Shown: piece by piece, positions 22,405 through 34,172 of the stretch | Layout of the letters: each line of letters opens with the position of its first letter | Numbering within the stretch: position 1 is the first letter of the stretch | From: Prostheceraeus crozeri | Taxonomy: Eukaryota; Platyhelminthes; Polycladida; Euryleptidae | Length of the DNA: 64,000 nucleotides | Assembly (NCBI GenBank): GCA_907163375.1 | Contig: CAJQUW010002187.1 | Coordinates: 62,001 to 126,000, forward strand | Direction: 5' to 3' | Made by a program: the position numbers and the translations under genes | Notes under the pieces: generated by a model | The model's input: only the letters and a program-made list of their open reading frames with translations | Told to the model about the DNA's origin: nothing | Database searches by the model: none

Positions 22405-23723
22405 GGCACCAGTAGACTAAAAAAGACTGCAGAATCGATTAGCGTATTTTCAATTTTTCAATTCGATGATGTGAACTGCATATTTGCTGCTGTAATATTG
22501 CAGCCGGTCATAATTCTAATTTAATTTCCATGTTTTTTGCCTTGTTTCATGCACCCCACGATTCATCTCATGTGACAACTTTGATGACGACTAACTTGAG
22601 ACAACGGCTTGAGCCTGCTCCAAGCATAACAATAAGGATAATAAGAAGTAGCTATATGTATTGTGCGTCAAAATGAGCGGAAGTGGGGTGAAGGTGCAAA
22701 GACCATTGAATGGCCAAGACTGCAGTTCGGTGTGACGTGCCGTGGCTCGGATCATTCGGGCCGTAATAGGAGCGATTCACATCGGACACGGCGCATCCAA
22801 ATGCCTATTCACACCGAGTCGTGAGGAGAGAGGGGAATGTTAGACGGTGACAAAATGACAATAGCCTCATCCAAAGACACTGGAATCGTGAATGACCTTA
22901 TCATTAAGACAATTCTAATTGCTGAATAATTAACATGTTCGCATTCCTTGTGTCACATGGATTCGAATGAGCCCAAGCCAGCCACAAAACATAATATGCT
23001 TCCAAAATAATTGACTGATGTAATCCGGTTAGCTGACTGATGGTACGCCTGGTTACTTCCATCTATTTTGAACGGATTAAGAGTCAACGGTTTCCATCTC
23101 ATGACATCATATTCCGCCTCATAACACTATACTTACTTACTTGATCTTGTAGGGATTTGCGATCAGCTGAAATTCCATTGATTCAACACTCGATCAACCA
23201 CAGGATCTTGTTCTTGAATATGGGCGGTCATTGGTCATGTCCTTTGCACACTCCACCTGATAGGCTACGTGCATCTCAAAGCACTGCCCATAAAAAGGAC
23301 GCACTGGAAATAAAAATAATCATGAGCTGCTATAGCCAACAGCAAAATTAGCATAAAATCTTACTACAAAGTTAGTGACAAACAAGTAACTCCGAGTTTA
23401 TGAATAATGTCGTGACGTATCAACATAAAGTGACAAAACTTCTGCTCAAAGGGTTTTTGTGCGAAAAATCTGCTTTGAATCGTTAATGCAACATAATACA
23501 CAAAAGAGCGCATAACATCACTATTCATTCCCATACCTATTTCAGAAACCTACACGCAGTGACAAAAACCAACAATAAACAAGAAAGTGCGCTTTATGCA
23601 GAAATGAATTGCATGTCTGTACCCAAGACAGGATGCAAGTCGAAACGCAGTTAGACGAGTACCGTACCTGCTGATGACTGCAGTATTCCGTTTTATGTAA
23701 GTTAAATCAGAAGCTTAAGCAGT
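22405..23723. other. Gene-free stretch
   Basis: No protein family recognised on either strand. A less AT-rich island at about 22680-22830 has no reading frame, tRNA fold or terminal repeats that I can support. Confidence 0.4.
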
Positions 23724-24717
23724 AGTTTCTGACCACCTAAAGCTTTTTAAGTAAAAACAGAAATTCGTCCGATAAAAATCTATTTAGTATCCGTGATTGC
23801 ATATAATTTCTGTGTGGAAACAACAATATATGAACAGTAAACATCAAAAGTTGATATTTCGTGTTCTTACCTTCATTTCTCAGACATTCCAAGACACGAG
23901 TTAGGAAGCTTTTGACCAATGATTTGAGATAGGACGGTTCCAACGCATCTCACTCATTTTTTAAGCTGCTCTCTGTTTCCCGGTCGTGGATACTTGTTCC
24001 CATCTTTTGTGGACAGATGAAAGTATAATGGAACTGGATCCATGGTCAAGCAAAAAAAATTCCGAATTCGATCCAGTTCACCAGCAAGCATACCTCGTGT
24101 CCCAGTGCCAATGTTTCTTTTGAAAGCTATGGTCCCGGGCGGTGCCACTCGATAAAGTAAAGCAGATCTTCATGTGCTCGTAAACGGAAGATCGGTGAAT
24201 GGTGAATACTACAGGGACAAAATCCTACCTGTCTACTTCGATTCAACATGTTTGTGGAATCGTCCCGTGTCCGGAGAAAGCAGTTCTTATGCAGGATGGT
24301 GCAAGAGCACATACAACGAAGGAACCCTCACTGTTTTGGACGATGTTGGACTTACTGTTTGGAAAGACTGACCTGGAAATTCAGTGGACCTGAACACATT
24401 TGGTCGATTCTTCAGGATTCTATGTACAAGTATCCACGACCGAGAGCAGAAAACAGCTTTTTGCGAGAGTGAAAGAATGTGAGTGGGATTCCTTGGAACC
24501 GTCCTATCTCAAATCATCGGTTGAAAGCTTCATACTTGGAATGTCTGAAAAATGAAGGTAAGAGCACGAAATATAAACTTTTGATGTTTACAGTTTACAT
24601 ATTGTTACTTCTACACAGAAATTATATCCATTCATGGATACTAAATAGATTTTTATCCGACGAATTTCTTTTTTACTTAAAAAGCTTTAGGTGGTCAGAA
24701 ACATTTGGCCTACCCTG
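23724..24717. mobile_element. Folded Tc1-like transposon remnant
   Basis: The right end reads inward CAGGGTAGGCCAAATGTTTC (complement ends at 24717, then TA). The last about 320 bp are repeated inverted at 23724-24000, so the element folds back on itself. The plus strand at 24170-24470 encodes transposase pieces: NGRSVNGEYYRDKILPVYF, VLMQDGARAHTTKE with the second catalytic Asp, and an EHIWSILQDS block with the NPIE-region Glu. Both arms encode the same C-terminus (SYLKSL, ECL.NEGK.TKY), the left arm on the minus strand. The N-terminal half is missing and there are several frame breaks. Confidence 0.72.
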
Positions 24718-24829
24718 TAGATTCGAATGAAGAAGAAGTATTTTCCTCATGTACGTTGTCTTAGTTATGGTGTGTAGCATTAGTGCAATTTCTTCCCTTA
24801 TTAGCTTGTGCCCATCAATATATACATAA

Positions 24830-25529
24830 CAGGGATGCGGAGTCCTATCATCTTGATAGGACTCCGACTCCGGGGGTTGATAGGACTCCGACTCCGTGTG
24901 GCAAGAATATATCGTCTAGTTTTTTAAAAAAAACTGGTGACCTACATCATAGATCATTATAGGCTTACCTGAGCTTATGTTTAGTGATCATTCCTGTATC
25001 AATTATCAATCATTTGCGAAGAAATTTGTCAAATGTCGCTTTGAGGTGGATGCATACGACTCGGCTCCTCCCATCTTCTTGATGTGTGCTTCACACGGTT
25101 TTTCTTCGGTCTCTACCAGGCAGGAAAATCCTCATCCTTCTCTAAAAAATATGAGTTCACTTTCGATTTTAATATGCGATTTGGAGGACCCATCACACAA
25201 GATTAACGATTGGGTAGGAGGTAATATTCTCAAACAAACTAATATTTTCATTTTTGTCTCTGATGTGACCTTTGGTGCATACAGTAGGTGTGATCGAGGT
25301 AGGAAGGGTTGTCTTCCTAGTCTCCATATGTCTCCATGGGTTTATTTTGTTGGTATGGGTGCAATTTCACCTCACATTAGATGCTCTATAGCACGAAAAT
25401 ATAGCCGACGAGATTGTAAGTCTATATGTACGATGTACATGTATGCCAGGGATGAAGAGTCCCATTATTTGATAGGACTCCGACTCCGGCAAAAACGATA
25501 GGCTCCGGTACTTTAACTCCACATCCCTG
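24830..25529. mobile_element. hAT-type MITE with GACTCCGACTCC subterminal repeats
   Basis: Starts CAGGGATGCGGAGTCC and ends in the complement (ACTCCACATCCCTG). Near both ends GATAGGACTCCGACTCCG is repeated. Flanks ATACATAA (left) and GTACATGA (right) agree at 6 of 8, an eroded 8-bp duplication. A second left-like end (CAGGGATGAAGAGTCC at about 25447) lies 80 bp before the right end, so the right end may be a duplicated or nested copy. An open frame of 174 codons at 24977 has no recognisable relatives. Confidence 0.68.
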
Positions 25530-27325
25530 GTACATGAAACACGTTTAATCCACCGTTGGTCTTAGTAATGCGAAAATCGATTTCGGTTTCGGTAGATGGG
25601 CGGCATTTGGCCCGCGGGGCTTAAGTTGCCGACCTGTTTTTCCAATCTGTGATCCATTTGACATACGAAAGCAGTTATAGGCCTGATGTGCGAGAATTTG
25701 TTGACTTTCACCTGATCACCGGCTTGACATTTAGCCATAGGCTTCTTATTAGCTTCACTAGCAGTTTCACTAATAATATGAATATCTGACGAACATGATC
25801 AACTGAGCATGCTGGAATGGATTGACTTCATGAATCGAACAGCAAAGCCTAATAAGGATGCTATACGTGCGAATACTTTCTGCGTAGTTAGCACTCGAAT
25901 ATAAAGGAGTTTTTGACATGTTGCCTACTTGAGATATCATAAATATAATCGCATCGAGCTAAAATTCCACAATTTATTTTTGAAAAAGCGGCATATTTGC
26001 CACAAAATCGGCGGATGAGACTTTTCAACTTTTGATTTTTTCGACCACTGTCAAAAAATATCGATAATTTTCACACTTTTTAAATTCTAAATGCTTGGTC
26101 TGAATACCGCAATGTAAATTCTGATGGAATCAATGTTGTTTGGATTCGTGGTCAAATTCTTGCACAGATAAATACTTTTCGGAATTTGTTACTAACAATT
26201 GTTCTGATGTCCATCAACTGATTGACATGCGTCTTACGAGCTCACAAACTGGCTGTGCTGGATGCTTCATTATCAGTTATTCTTTAAGGTCATCTAAATT
26301 GATGGTTATCTCTCCACTTCACGTCACTCACAGAATCGTTTGTGCCATAGTAAGTCGGAAGCGTGAGATGGTCACCTCCTTAAGGTTTCTGCATGAGCTG
26401 GTATTTCGGGCGGATTTCTCAAATTTGCAGAGAAATGATGTATTAGATAAAGCTACTCTTTTCGCGGGTACTCTATGCATAGAGAAAAACGAACAATTGA
26501 CTTCACAGCACAAGCCGCTGTCGACCGCGCTCCAATCGGCCAGCATCCAGTGCCATCACTCGTTATCTTCAATTGTGTTTTTGTAATGTTGATGACGCAT
26601 TCGATCGCTTTAAAACTGTTTTCCGTCCTCGTAATTTCCAACTATTGTCCATCTACGAGGCATTGTGCATCAAACGGTTCGCACCCGACAGAATGATATC
26701 ATATTCACTCTGCGTCTGCCTTGGTGACTAACTGACTATTGATCTTTTGTGCTACCATCGTCATGGCGCTAGCGTGTTATTCACATCCGTGTTCAACATG
26801 AAATAGAACGGACGAAAGCGCTCGTTGATGAAGTTGGTGCTTTTGTATATTTATAAATTAAGGGGTCAAATTTCTTTCGAAAAACGAATCTATCATGAAA
26901 TTATACAAAGACAATTTCTAATTGATATGGTGAATGATAACATCTCACAAACCCACAGGTCGAACAATTCTCGGTTGAATCATTAGCTTGTGATACAATG
27001 CTATCATCAAATACAGAGTATATACTACATAATATGTAGACATATGAAGACTCAAAAAAAGTTACAGATGTCAGATGGCAAGGTGATTTAAGTCATAGTT
27101 CACAATCGAAGTTACAAAAGGGAAAAAAGTGTTCTTGCGTCTGAGTGATCTACCGAGACAGACACTGATAGGGCCTATGTCCGCAGTCGAAAAGAAATAC
27201 GATTGTTCATGACATGACCTTTATCTTCTACCATTCTTTTCTTTTAAATCATATTTTGTACCTTTTGGAAATTAACTAGTCATTAGCTTGTTTTTTTTTA
27301 AATTTTGTTACCTTGACGCACTTTG
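25530..27325. other. Gene-free stretch with a hAT-like end relic
   Basis: At about 25590-25645 the minus strand reads like the common hAT end GGTCGGCAAC...CCGCGGGCCAAATG, without a partner. Open frames around 26140-26700 (up to 148 codons) overlap on both strands and match no family I know. Confidence 0.35.
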
Positions 27326-27661
27326 CTACGTTGAATTCGAAAAAAAGAAACTTGCTGATTGATTCACGACGAAATTAGACTTCGTTCTTTCTACAACAAC
27401 ACTTTCTGGTATTGGTACTTCCATGATTCGGTGGGCACGGTTGTCGAGACGTTTTAGCTTCCGAATATGAGTTTTCTTTAGACCAACGAATATCGGGAAT
27501 GCATATTCCAAAAGAGACCTAATCAGAGATGTGTATACTTGATGAAGTTCGTCTTTGAGGGTCTTTTTCAGTTTTCTCAATATGTTTACTACAGATTGTT
27601 TCATAAAAAATGGATCACCCTTAAATATCGCCTTAAATTCAACTTTATCTAACTCCGCCAA
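27326..27661 (-). mobile_element. LINE reverse-transcriptase C-terminal fragment
   Basis: The minus-strand frame contains YTSLIRSLLEYAFPIFVGL, then KKTHIRKLKRLDNRAHRIM. This is the post-RT block (LIRSVLEYASPVW...LESVQKRALRI) shared by jockey/CR1-like non-LTR retrotransposons. Only this about 110-residue piece is present, truncated on both sides. No tail or target duplication recognised. Confidence 0.72.
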
Positions 27662-28094
27662 ACTTGAACGAATTTCTCTGAAATTTGGAAGATATGTCAG
27701 TTGTGCTTACTAATATCATTGTTGGAAATTTCAAGCATGAATATTGAGTTGTTTTCCTGTTATAGATAAAAAAGTAGTAGATAATTTGATCCTCATTTAG
27801 CAATGTTACACAAAATCATACCTCACTCTTATAAAATTACATTTGTTTCCTTTGTTATGTAATATGTTGTTCTACAAGCCAAAAGCTATCAAGCAAAACA
27901 AAAATAAAGAAAATCGGTCAATCAGAGCCAGTATAGCACCATTATTCATCAACAATAATGTAACTGCTACATGTGATTAACTGGACTTCATGCTCCATAG
28001 CTTCCTGACTTCGTTGCGGTGGTGTTGGCAACACTCCTGATTGCTTTCAGCTAGAAATATATCTCTTACCGGTTGAAAACAATACAAAGCACAA

Positions 28095-28526
28095 ATGAAC
28101 AATAACGAGATCGCATTCACAAAAGGAAAAGTGTCAGCCTTGCTAGAACTAGGGATTTCTTTGCGAGCTACAAGCAAGCGACTAAATGTCCCTGACATAC
28201 AGCAAGGAACCATGAATTCTGAACGCTATGTGAATGTTTTACGAATGAACATTGGCCAAATGACAGATCAACTTGGTGATCCATCGACTTGGTTATTTAT
28301 GGATGATAATGCTACGTGTCACAGGAGTAGTAGAGTCAACTTATGCAAGTCTCAATTAGGGCTTAGGACATTATCTTGGCCAGCTCGTTCCCCTGATCTG
28401 AATCCCATAGAAAATGTATGGAGTATTCTAAAACGTAACGTTCGTCGTTCACTGCTACCTACAGATGGCGTATCACAACTTACGTCACTGTTAAAAAGAG
28501 AGTGGAGAAAGTTAATTGTATATTAA
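28095..28526 (+). pseudogene. Tc1-like transposase with a large internal deletion
   Basis: Residues 1-33 are the first helix-turn-helix (FTKGKVSALLELGISLRATS), and from residue 40 the frame jumps to the catalytic half (NSERYVNVLR, then FMDDNATCHRSSR with the second Asp, then WPARSPDLNPIENVWSILKR with the Glu of DD34E). The second DNA-binding helix and the first Asp are deleted, yet the join keeps one frame, giving 143 residues instead of about 340. It ends early, shortly after LKREWRKL. TIRs not identified. Confidence 0.82.
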
Positions 28527-28616
28527 TTGCCTCAATTAATTGTATAATTACTATATAAATTATATAATTGATTGCAGCCGGATGACTGAGTAAGCGTGAT
28601 TGACATCGGTACTTAC

Positions 28617-29143
28617 CTAAAAAGTTGAGAATTTTTGAAGATCCTGTTGTCATGAACCGATCCTGGCCAGCTGACATCAATGCTTGTGAACAACCATTTT
28701 TCATTGCATGTAGCTTGAACATTTAAAGATGGATATCCTTTTCTGTTGACATACTCGTCTCCGAATGATCCAATGGGCTTGTCGATTTTCACATGGCTAC
28801 AATCAATGGCCCCTATGCAAGAGGGAAACCCCATTTTTGCAAACCAATTTTCTTTCGCTGTTTGCTTTTCATTAGCAGTTGTTGGAAAACGTATCCAACT
28901 ATCTGCCAGTGCGGCAATCAGTGGAACTGTTTCATTTATCGTTCTGGATACAGTGCACTGATGAAAACCAGTCTGTTCAGCGATGTGACTCTGGAATCCA
29001 GGATTTGCAAGATATCTTATAGTGATTTCTACCTTCTGTGTGGATGAAACCGCTCCACCTCTTGTTTCAGACGAAGGAAGTAGATGTGACGCCAACCACT
29101 GAACGTTTTCTCGATGAAAGCGATGCAATTCTAGGCCACACAC
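28617..29143 (-). CDS. Harbinger (HARBI1-like) transposase exon
   Basis: The minus-strand frame has an HTH (FHQCTVSRTINETVP), then IGAIDCSHVKIDKP with the first catalytic Asp, GDEYVNRKGYPSLNVQ, and WPGSVHDNRIFKNS with the second Asp. This is the DDE_Tnp_4 domain of PIF/Harbinger transposases and of the host gene HARBI1. The frame stops at a good splice donor (TTTTTAG then GTAAGT, 28611-28616), and the exon may begin at an acceptor near 29145 (GCGCAG). The third catalytic residue would be in a downstream exon, which I cannot find in the adjacent 2 kb. No internal break within 176 codons, so this is either a young transposon or part of a domesticated gene whose other exons are remote. Confidence 0.78.
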
Positions 29144-29149
29144 CTGCGC

Positions 29150-29371
29150 TCATTGTAAATGCGCCTCTTGTGGACAACGTTCAAGCTCTTTCAAAAAGTT
29201 TTGAGCACTTTTAAAGTCGGCTTTCTCTATTAGTTTCGATTTTACGAGTCGAGACATCAGATTCACTATCAATGGTTTCAGAGGTCGTCGTACAAGTTTA
29301 TCAAATTTCCCTGTACTTTTTTCCGACCGAAAAATTATATTTTCAAAATTCCTGGGAGCCCTGTTCTGCAC
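29150..29371 (-). other. Possible upstream exon of the Harbinger-like gene
   Basis: A 73-codon open frame (MQNRAPRNFENIIF...), basic and lysine/arginine-rich, ends just upstream of the transposase exon on the same strand. No family is recognised. Its position and strand make it a candidate N-terminal exon, nothing more. Confidence 0.25.
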
Positions 29372-30430
29372 AATTGTATTCGCATGATGAAACTTTCACT
29401 ATCACTTTGAACGAATACCTTAGATATTTGTTCAGGACATTAATATAATAAGCTGATGCTCGTGCAAGATAATAAGAAACGCATTGAAAAAGTAATTTCT
29501 GAGAAATGCGATATTTCACTTCTTGTTTAGTTGCACACTTCATCTAATTTTTTTATCTTGATGGAGCAATCTGCAGGTTTTTAGTGAAATGCGTTCTAAA
29601 AGGTCAACATCTTCTTGGCATTTTGATTGAATGGGTTTTATCGTTATGAAAATGACTAAAAATAAAGCTTTAAAAAGTTAACTATGTAGGCGACTATTCT
29701 TTTAGAAATCGTTAAGAAATTGTTAAGAATATTTCTATTTAAAAGTAAATCGCAACTATAAAGAACTTGTATGGTCCTGTTTTACACAAAGTTTCCTTTA
29801 CAGATCATTAAAATATAGACTAAATATACAAGGCCTAGTTGAATAAGTAGTATATTAATCATATAAAGCATTCAATTTTGAATGCACTCTGCATGTTAAC
29901 GAAACAAAAGTATAACATGAATCATGTTCGTATATATGAAGGAATTAAGGCCTACCACTCATCAATCGTTGAGAAAATGCTGAGCTCCAGCATATCAAAG
30001 ACTGAGAAATGCAGACATGGATACTTCTTAACAAGAAAGTAGCCTATAGCCTCCAAGTTTACACAAAATGTTGGCGACATTTTCCCCGTCTAATAGCATA
30101 ACATGTATCCATTACATGTAAACAGAAAATAAAAACAAAATTAAAAACAATTAGGAGCTGATACATCTTTACTTTATATTCTACCATGAAAATCAGAAGT
30201 TGAGCCAGAAGCAACTGCTCGCCAGACAACAAAACATTCAATATTTACTCAGACGTCATGGTTAAAGTTGATAGGCTATGATTCAATGTCTTCCGAAAAA
30301 TCAAAAAAATTGTTGATAGAAAATAGACATATTTATAATTCGCAAGAAATCGTAGACACTGCGACGCAGAGGAATGATATGCGTTAAGGTGCTGCTCACT
30401 CAGTTTGAAAACAAATCAGTCAAAATTTGA
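29372..30430. other. Gene-free spacer
   Basis: AT-rich sequence between the Harbinger-like exon and the hydrolase. No frames, TIRs or tandem repeats that I can support. It presumably holds the hydrolase 3' UTR near its right side. Confidence 0.4.
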
Positions 30431-31440
30431 CTATGAGATAACTAGAGCATCGCTCCATTGTTTTGGACTTTCAAGCATAAGAAAATGTCCGATACCTTTC
30501 AGGAGTTTCAGTTCACAATTTGGAGCCATCGCTTTCAAATCGTGTGCCATTTTTGCTGGTGACACTGCATCTGAGTCTCCCCATATAAATCTACATGGAA
30601 TATCTAGCTCTCTCACACTGAGTAACCAGCGATCTTCGAAAACGAATCGATCACGCAGATAGTGTATCATTTTATGCATCAAAAGAATTCCACTTTGATA
30701 CTCATTCAGTGCAATTAAGTCGTCAATATCCTTTTTCATGGAGATCAAACTTTCACTGGAATTACCCCACAGAGAGCCAAGCTGTACTTTCGAGAATTCT
30801 TTGATCTTCAACTTCACAAGTCCATGAGAAAGCCATTCTCCAATCTTGGGTAAGAGCAACGCCCTTTGACTGATTCTGAATCCAATATTCTTCACGATCA
30901 TGCCACCGTTCGTGAAAGTAACACTTTTGAACATTTGATCAAAGTAATTAGGTAATAGTCTCAAGCGTCGCCTGTTCAGAATTTCCGTGAGAACTGAATC
31001 ACCCATGTCATGAGCCACAAAATGAGCTGTTCTAATGTCCAAGACTCGCAACAATGAAAGCGTTTGATCTGCATGCTCTATGCATGAGTAAGAAAATCCA
31101 GTCTGAGGTTTCTCTGAAAATCCAAAACCCACGTGATCGTATACCAAGACGTTTCCAAATCGTGTCAACAGAGAGTCAAATTCTTTATGATAATCGAACG
31201 AGGACGAAGGAAACCCATGAATAAAAACAACAGTTGGAGTTGTTTTATCTTTCAGCCATTGATGTCGATAGAACATTTTAAATCCATTTACATTGCGAAT
31301 TTTCCCTGATGCGAACCAACTTTGCTGCTTTTGAGATAAATGTCTAAATGGTAAAGATTTCGGTATGGAAGGTACGTAACATAAGCTACGAAAACTGCCA
31401 TAGCTGCGACAACAATGGTTCCGGCTTTCAATAGGCCCAT
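30431..31440 (-). CDS. MEST/epoxide-hydrolase-like alpha/beta hydrolase (apparent 1-bp deletion)
   Basis: The minus-strand frame 31276-30431 is a full alpha/beta hydrolase: VVFIHGFPSSSFDYH (oxyanion HGxP motif), YDHVGFGFSEKP, HFVAHDMGDSVL with Asp as nucleophile in the epoxide-hydrolase manner, FIWGDSDAVSP for the acid region, and GIGHFLMLESP for the catalytic His. Order and spacing resemble mesoderm-specific transcript (MEST) proteins. Upstream, ATG at 31440 (9 nt after acceptor CTCTTGCAG) starts MGLLKAGTIVVAAMAVFVAY, a signal anchor as in MEST. The linking sequence SWFASGKIRNVNGFKMFYR is in the other frame, so one base seems to be missing around 31360-31385. Real gene with a sequencing or assembly gap, or recent pseudogene, are both possible. 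A 5' UTR exon lies further upstream. Probably an ER-membrane enzyme; substrate unknown. Confidence 0.82.
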
Positions 31441-31790
31441 CACGTTTATCTGCAAGAGAAATATATAGTTAGCATGCGAAGTACTAAACTTTTGAAGCAT
31501 CTCAGGGATAAAACATTTCGAAAACACGGTTGCCATTAAAGCGTTTTGAGCTAGTACACCAGCACAGCACATAAATGAAGGCGAAAAAAATTCATAACCT
31601 TTTTCAACTTAGTTTTAATTCAGTTCCTCCCACCTTTGAACTCTACATAAAGAAAATGCGAATTCGTACAAAAATGCACTTTATGACAAATCATATCATG
31701 GGTCCACCTTCGTGGGGAGTATCCAAGCTTCTTTGGACACTGACCTACAATTGATTGAAAGCATTTTTCCATTACTCACTCACTCATCCC
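31441..31790. other. 5' flank of the hydrolase gene
   Basis: The acceptor at about 31450 implies a noncoding leader exon upstream, which I cannot locate. Nothing else is recognisable. Confidence 0.3.
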
Positions 31791-31791
31791 T

Positions 31792-32110
31792 TTAATGTCC
31801 ATTTTCTAGGTTCGGCTGGGTTGAACGACCCTCTCCTGGTGACGATCTTCGACTTTTGCAGGTCTTGAGTGTCTTCTTCTTTGAGGTAAAGCATAACTTC
31901 TGTGCGCCGCTGAAACAGATCTTTCGAGGTCTTCGGGCTGACCTTTTCCCTTCTACCGTCATCTGAAACACTTTCCTGCTCATCAAGACGATTGCAGTGC
32001 CAGTTCGTCTAGAATAGAAAAATGTCCTAAGACTTGAACAAGTTCGGCACAAAAATTCCTAGGAAGCCGCAACTGCTCATTCAGCCATTCCAGATATTTT
32101 AAGTTGTTTG
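31792..32110 (-). mobile_element. LINE C-terminal fragment and short repeat shared with 55455-55540
   Basis: The minus-strand frame 32052-31792 includes QMTVEGKRSARRPRK, the EGKRSRGRPR motif found near the end of many non-LTR retrotransposon polyproteins, followed by a typical SRRSSPGEG tail. The left part of the following about 110 bp (CCTAAGACTTGAACAAGTTC onward) matches 55460-55510. Truncated and decayed; class assignment rests on the one motif. Confidence 0.45.
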
Positions 32111-32344
32111 GGCCATTCTGAGCCGCACTTTTATGGTGAAACGCAGTGTCTGCGGCAGCCAAGGAATCTTTTGTGTTTCAATTTTTCAAGTCTGAGGACG
32201 CTTCTATACTTTCCTGATCCACTTCATCTGGTCCCTCCGCCATGCGAGCCCAAACCATCTCAGTCATCACTCTCCAAAGAGATCGAAGGAAGTTCCATTG
32301 TTTGTCTAAGCTCTTCATTAACTCATTAAGCGCGGTAGCATATA

Positions 32345-34170
32345 CAGGGTGCGGCAGAAAAACCAAGTGTTTTTCTAATTTCGCTGTATCTCATTACATT
32401 TAGAAATAAAATAGAAATAACTGATGTCAATGTGTTCTTTAGGTCATATTTAGGTCGTTTTTGTCCACATTGGACCACAATTTATTATTTTTTGTAGCAG
32501 TTTTTTTAACTTAATAATTATAGTCATTTTCCCCTTTTATGCACTTAATGAAACGATGTTACAGTAAGAACCTAAGTGCTTTGAAAACAAAAGCTTTTAA
32601 CACATTCACTTTATTATGCATAGTGATCAAAAGCTTTTAACACATTCACTTTATTATGCATAGTGATCAAGATTCAATCGATATCTTGAATGTCAATAAA
32701 CGTTAGAAATTAACAGTTTTAAAACAGTTAACGCAAACTTGAAGAACCATTAACAGCAACAAGTCTGAGAGAATGACTGATTGGACTTTAGAACATCGCA
32801 TCTTTGTGTACGACACTTTCGTAAAATGCAATGAATCTGTGACCACTGTCCAGCGTGAGTTCCGCCGCTACTTCAATATCAATAGAAATGATTCAGTGCC
32901 TTCTCGGGACACCATCTTAAGATGGGTGAATAATCTTCGTACGCAAGGATCGCTATTGAAGAAAACACCACCAGGGCGAATGCGTGAAGTGCGGACTCAA
33001 CAGAATATTGACAGAGTCAGAGAAGCGGTGGAGCGAAGTCCGGACCGGTCAGTTAGAAGGCAAGCGGTTGCAATGGTAATCAGTGATTGAACGATGAGAC
33101 GAATTTTGCATGAAGATCTTAACTTTCATCCATACAAAATGGCGATAGTAAACGAACTGAACACGAATGATTATCCCCAACGATTAAAGTTTGCACATGA
33201 CATGCTTGCTCTCTATGAAAATGAGGATTTGAAGATCGCGATGAGTGACGAAGCACACTTCCACCTTAATGGCTCTGTCAATAAACAAAACTGCAGATAC
33301 TGGTCATCGGAGAATCCCCGGCTTACTCATGAAACACCTTTACACAGCCCCAAGGTGACCGTATGGTGTGCAGTTGGAAGATTTGGCATCATCGGACCTT
33401 ACTTCTTTGAAGAAGGAGGAGTTACGGTAACCGTGACATCTGAGCGTTACGTCAATATGGTGAAAACGTTTCTCATCCCGGAGCTGAGAAGACGCCGTCT
33501 CAATCGTCGATCTCTCTGGTTTCAACAAGATGGCGCAACAGCACATACTGATACAAAAACAATTAGTGTTCTTCGTGAGCTGTTCCCAAATCGACTCATT
33601 TCCAAATCTGGTGACATTGTATGGCCACCTCGCTCGCCTGATTTATCGATTTGTGATTTCTTTCTTTGGGGTTGGCTTAAGTCCTTAGTTTATAAGGACA
33701 AACCCCGCACTCTCGATGAATTGAAGAATTCAATAAGGAATCAAATCGCATCAGTCGGTGTTAATATGCTTGAGCGAGTCGAAACTAACTTTCAAGAGCG
33801 TCTTCGTTGTTGCGTTAAAGCGAACGGTCATCACATGAGTGATGTTATTTTCCATTCGTAATTTTGATGTTATTTCTGCTTGTCATGATATTTGTATTTT
33901 CAAAAAATGAATATTATGTTAAAAGCTTTTGTTTTCAAAACACTTAGGTTTTTTCTCCGATATAATTTCATTAAGTGCATGAAAGAGCTATATATAATAA
34001 TTTTAAGTTAAAAAATCTACTTCTAAAAATATGAAATTGATGTCCAATATGGACAAAAACGTGAATGCTATGATCCAAAGAACATGTATACATAAGTTAT
34101 TTCTATTTTGTTCCAATATGTACTGAAATATAGCGTAATTAAAAACACTTGGTTTTTCTGCCGCACCCTG
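32345..34170 (+). mobile_element. Tc1/mariner DD41D element, complete, long TIRs
   Basis: 1,826 bp between TA dinucleotides (32343-32344 and 34171-34172). Ends are CAGGGTGCGGCAGAAAAACC and complement, and similarity continues for about 250 bp inward (a ACCTAAGTG...AAAACAAAAGCTTTTAACA segment occurs at both ends). A 40-bp unit ending CATAGTGATC is tandemly doubled at 32588-32667. It carries one transposase reading frame with a single stop codon. Among the better preserved elements in the window. Confidence 0.9.
32773..33861 (+). pseudogene. DD41D transposase with one in-frame stop
   Basis: The frame starts MTDWTLEHRIFVYDTF and shows HTH blocks (SRDTILRWVNNLRTQGSLLK, TMRRILHEDLNFHPYKM). The catalytic Asp residues are in AMSDEAHFHLNG, FQQDGATAHTDT and SPDLSICDFFLWGW. 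Forty-one residues separate the second and third Asp, which defines the DD41D branch of Tc1/mariner rather than mariner (DD34D). A TGA at 33088-33090 interrupts it after VISD. CGA (Arg) is the likely ancestral codon, a CpG transition. Otherwise 362 codons are open, with the usual length and all catalytic residues, so inactivation is recent or incomplete. Confidence 0.9.
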
Positions 34171-34172
34171 TA

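Noticed and set aside
24977-25501. 174-codon open frame as a gene
   Set aside because: It lies wholly inside a hAT-type MITE, matches no family, and has no codon or domain pattern suggesting selection.
26140-26586. 148-codon open frame as a gene
   Set aside because: Overlapped by open frames on the opposite strand, low-complexity composition, no motif recognised.
31792-32052. This frame as a host gene
   Set aside because: The GKRSARRPRK and SRRSSPGEG patterns are those of LINE C-termini, and nothing host-like is present.
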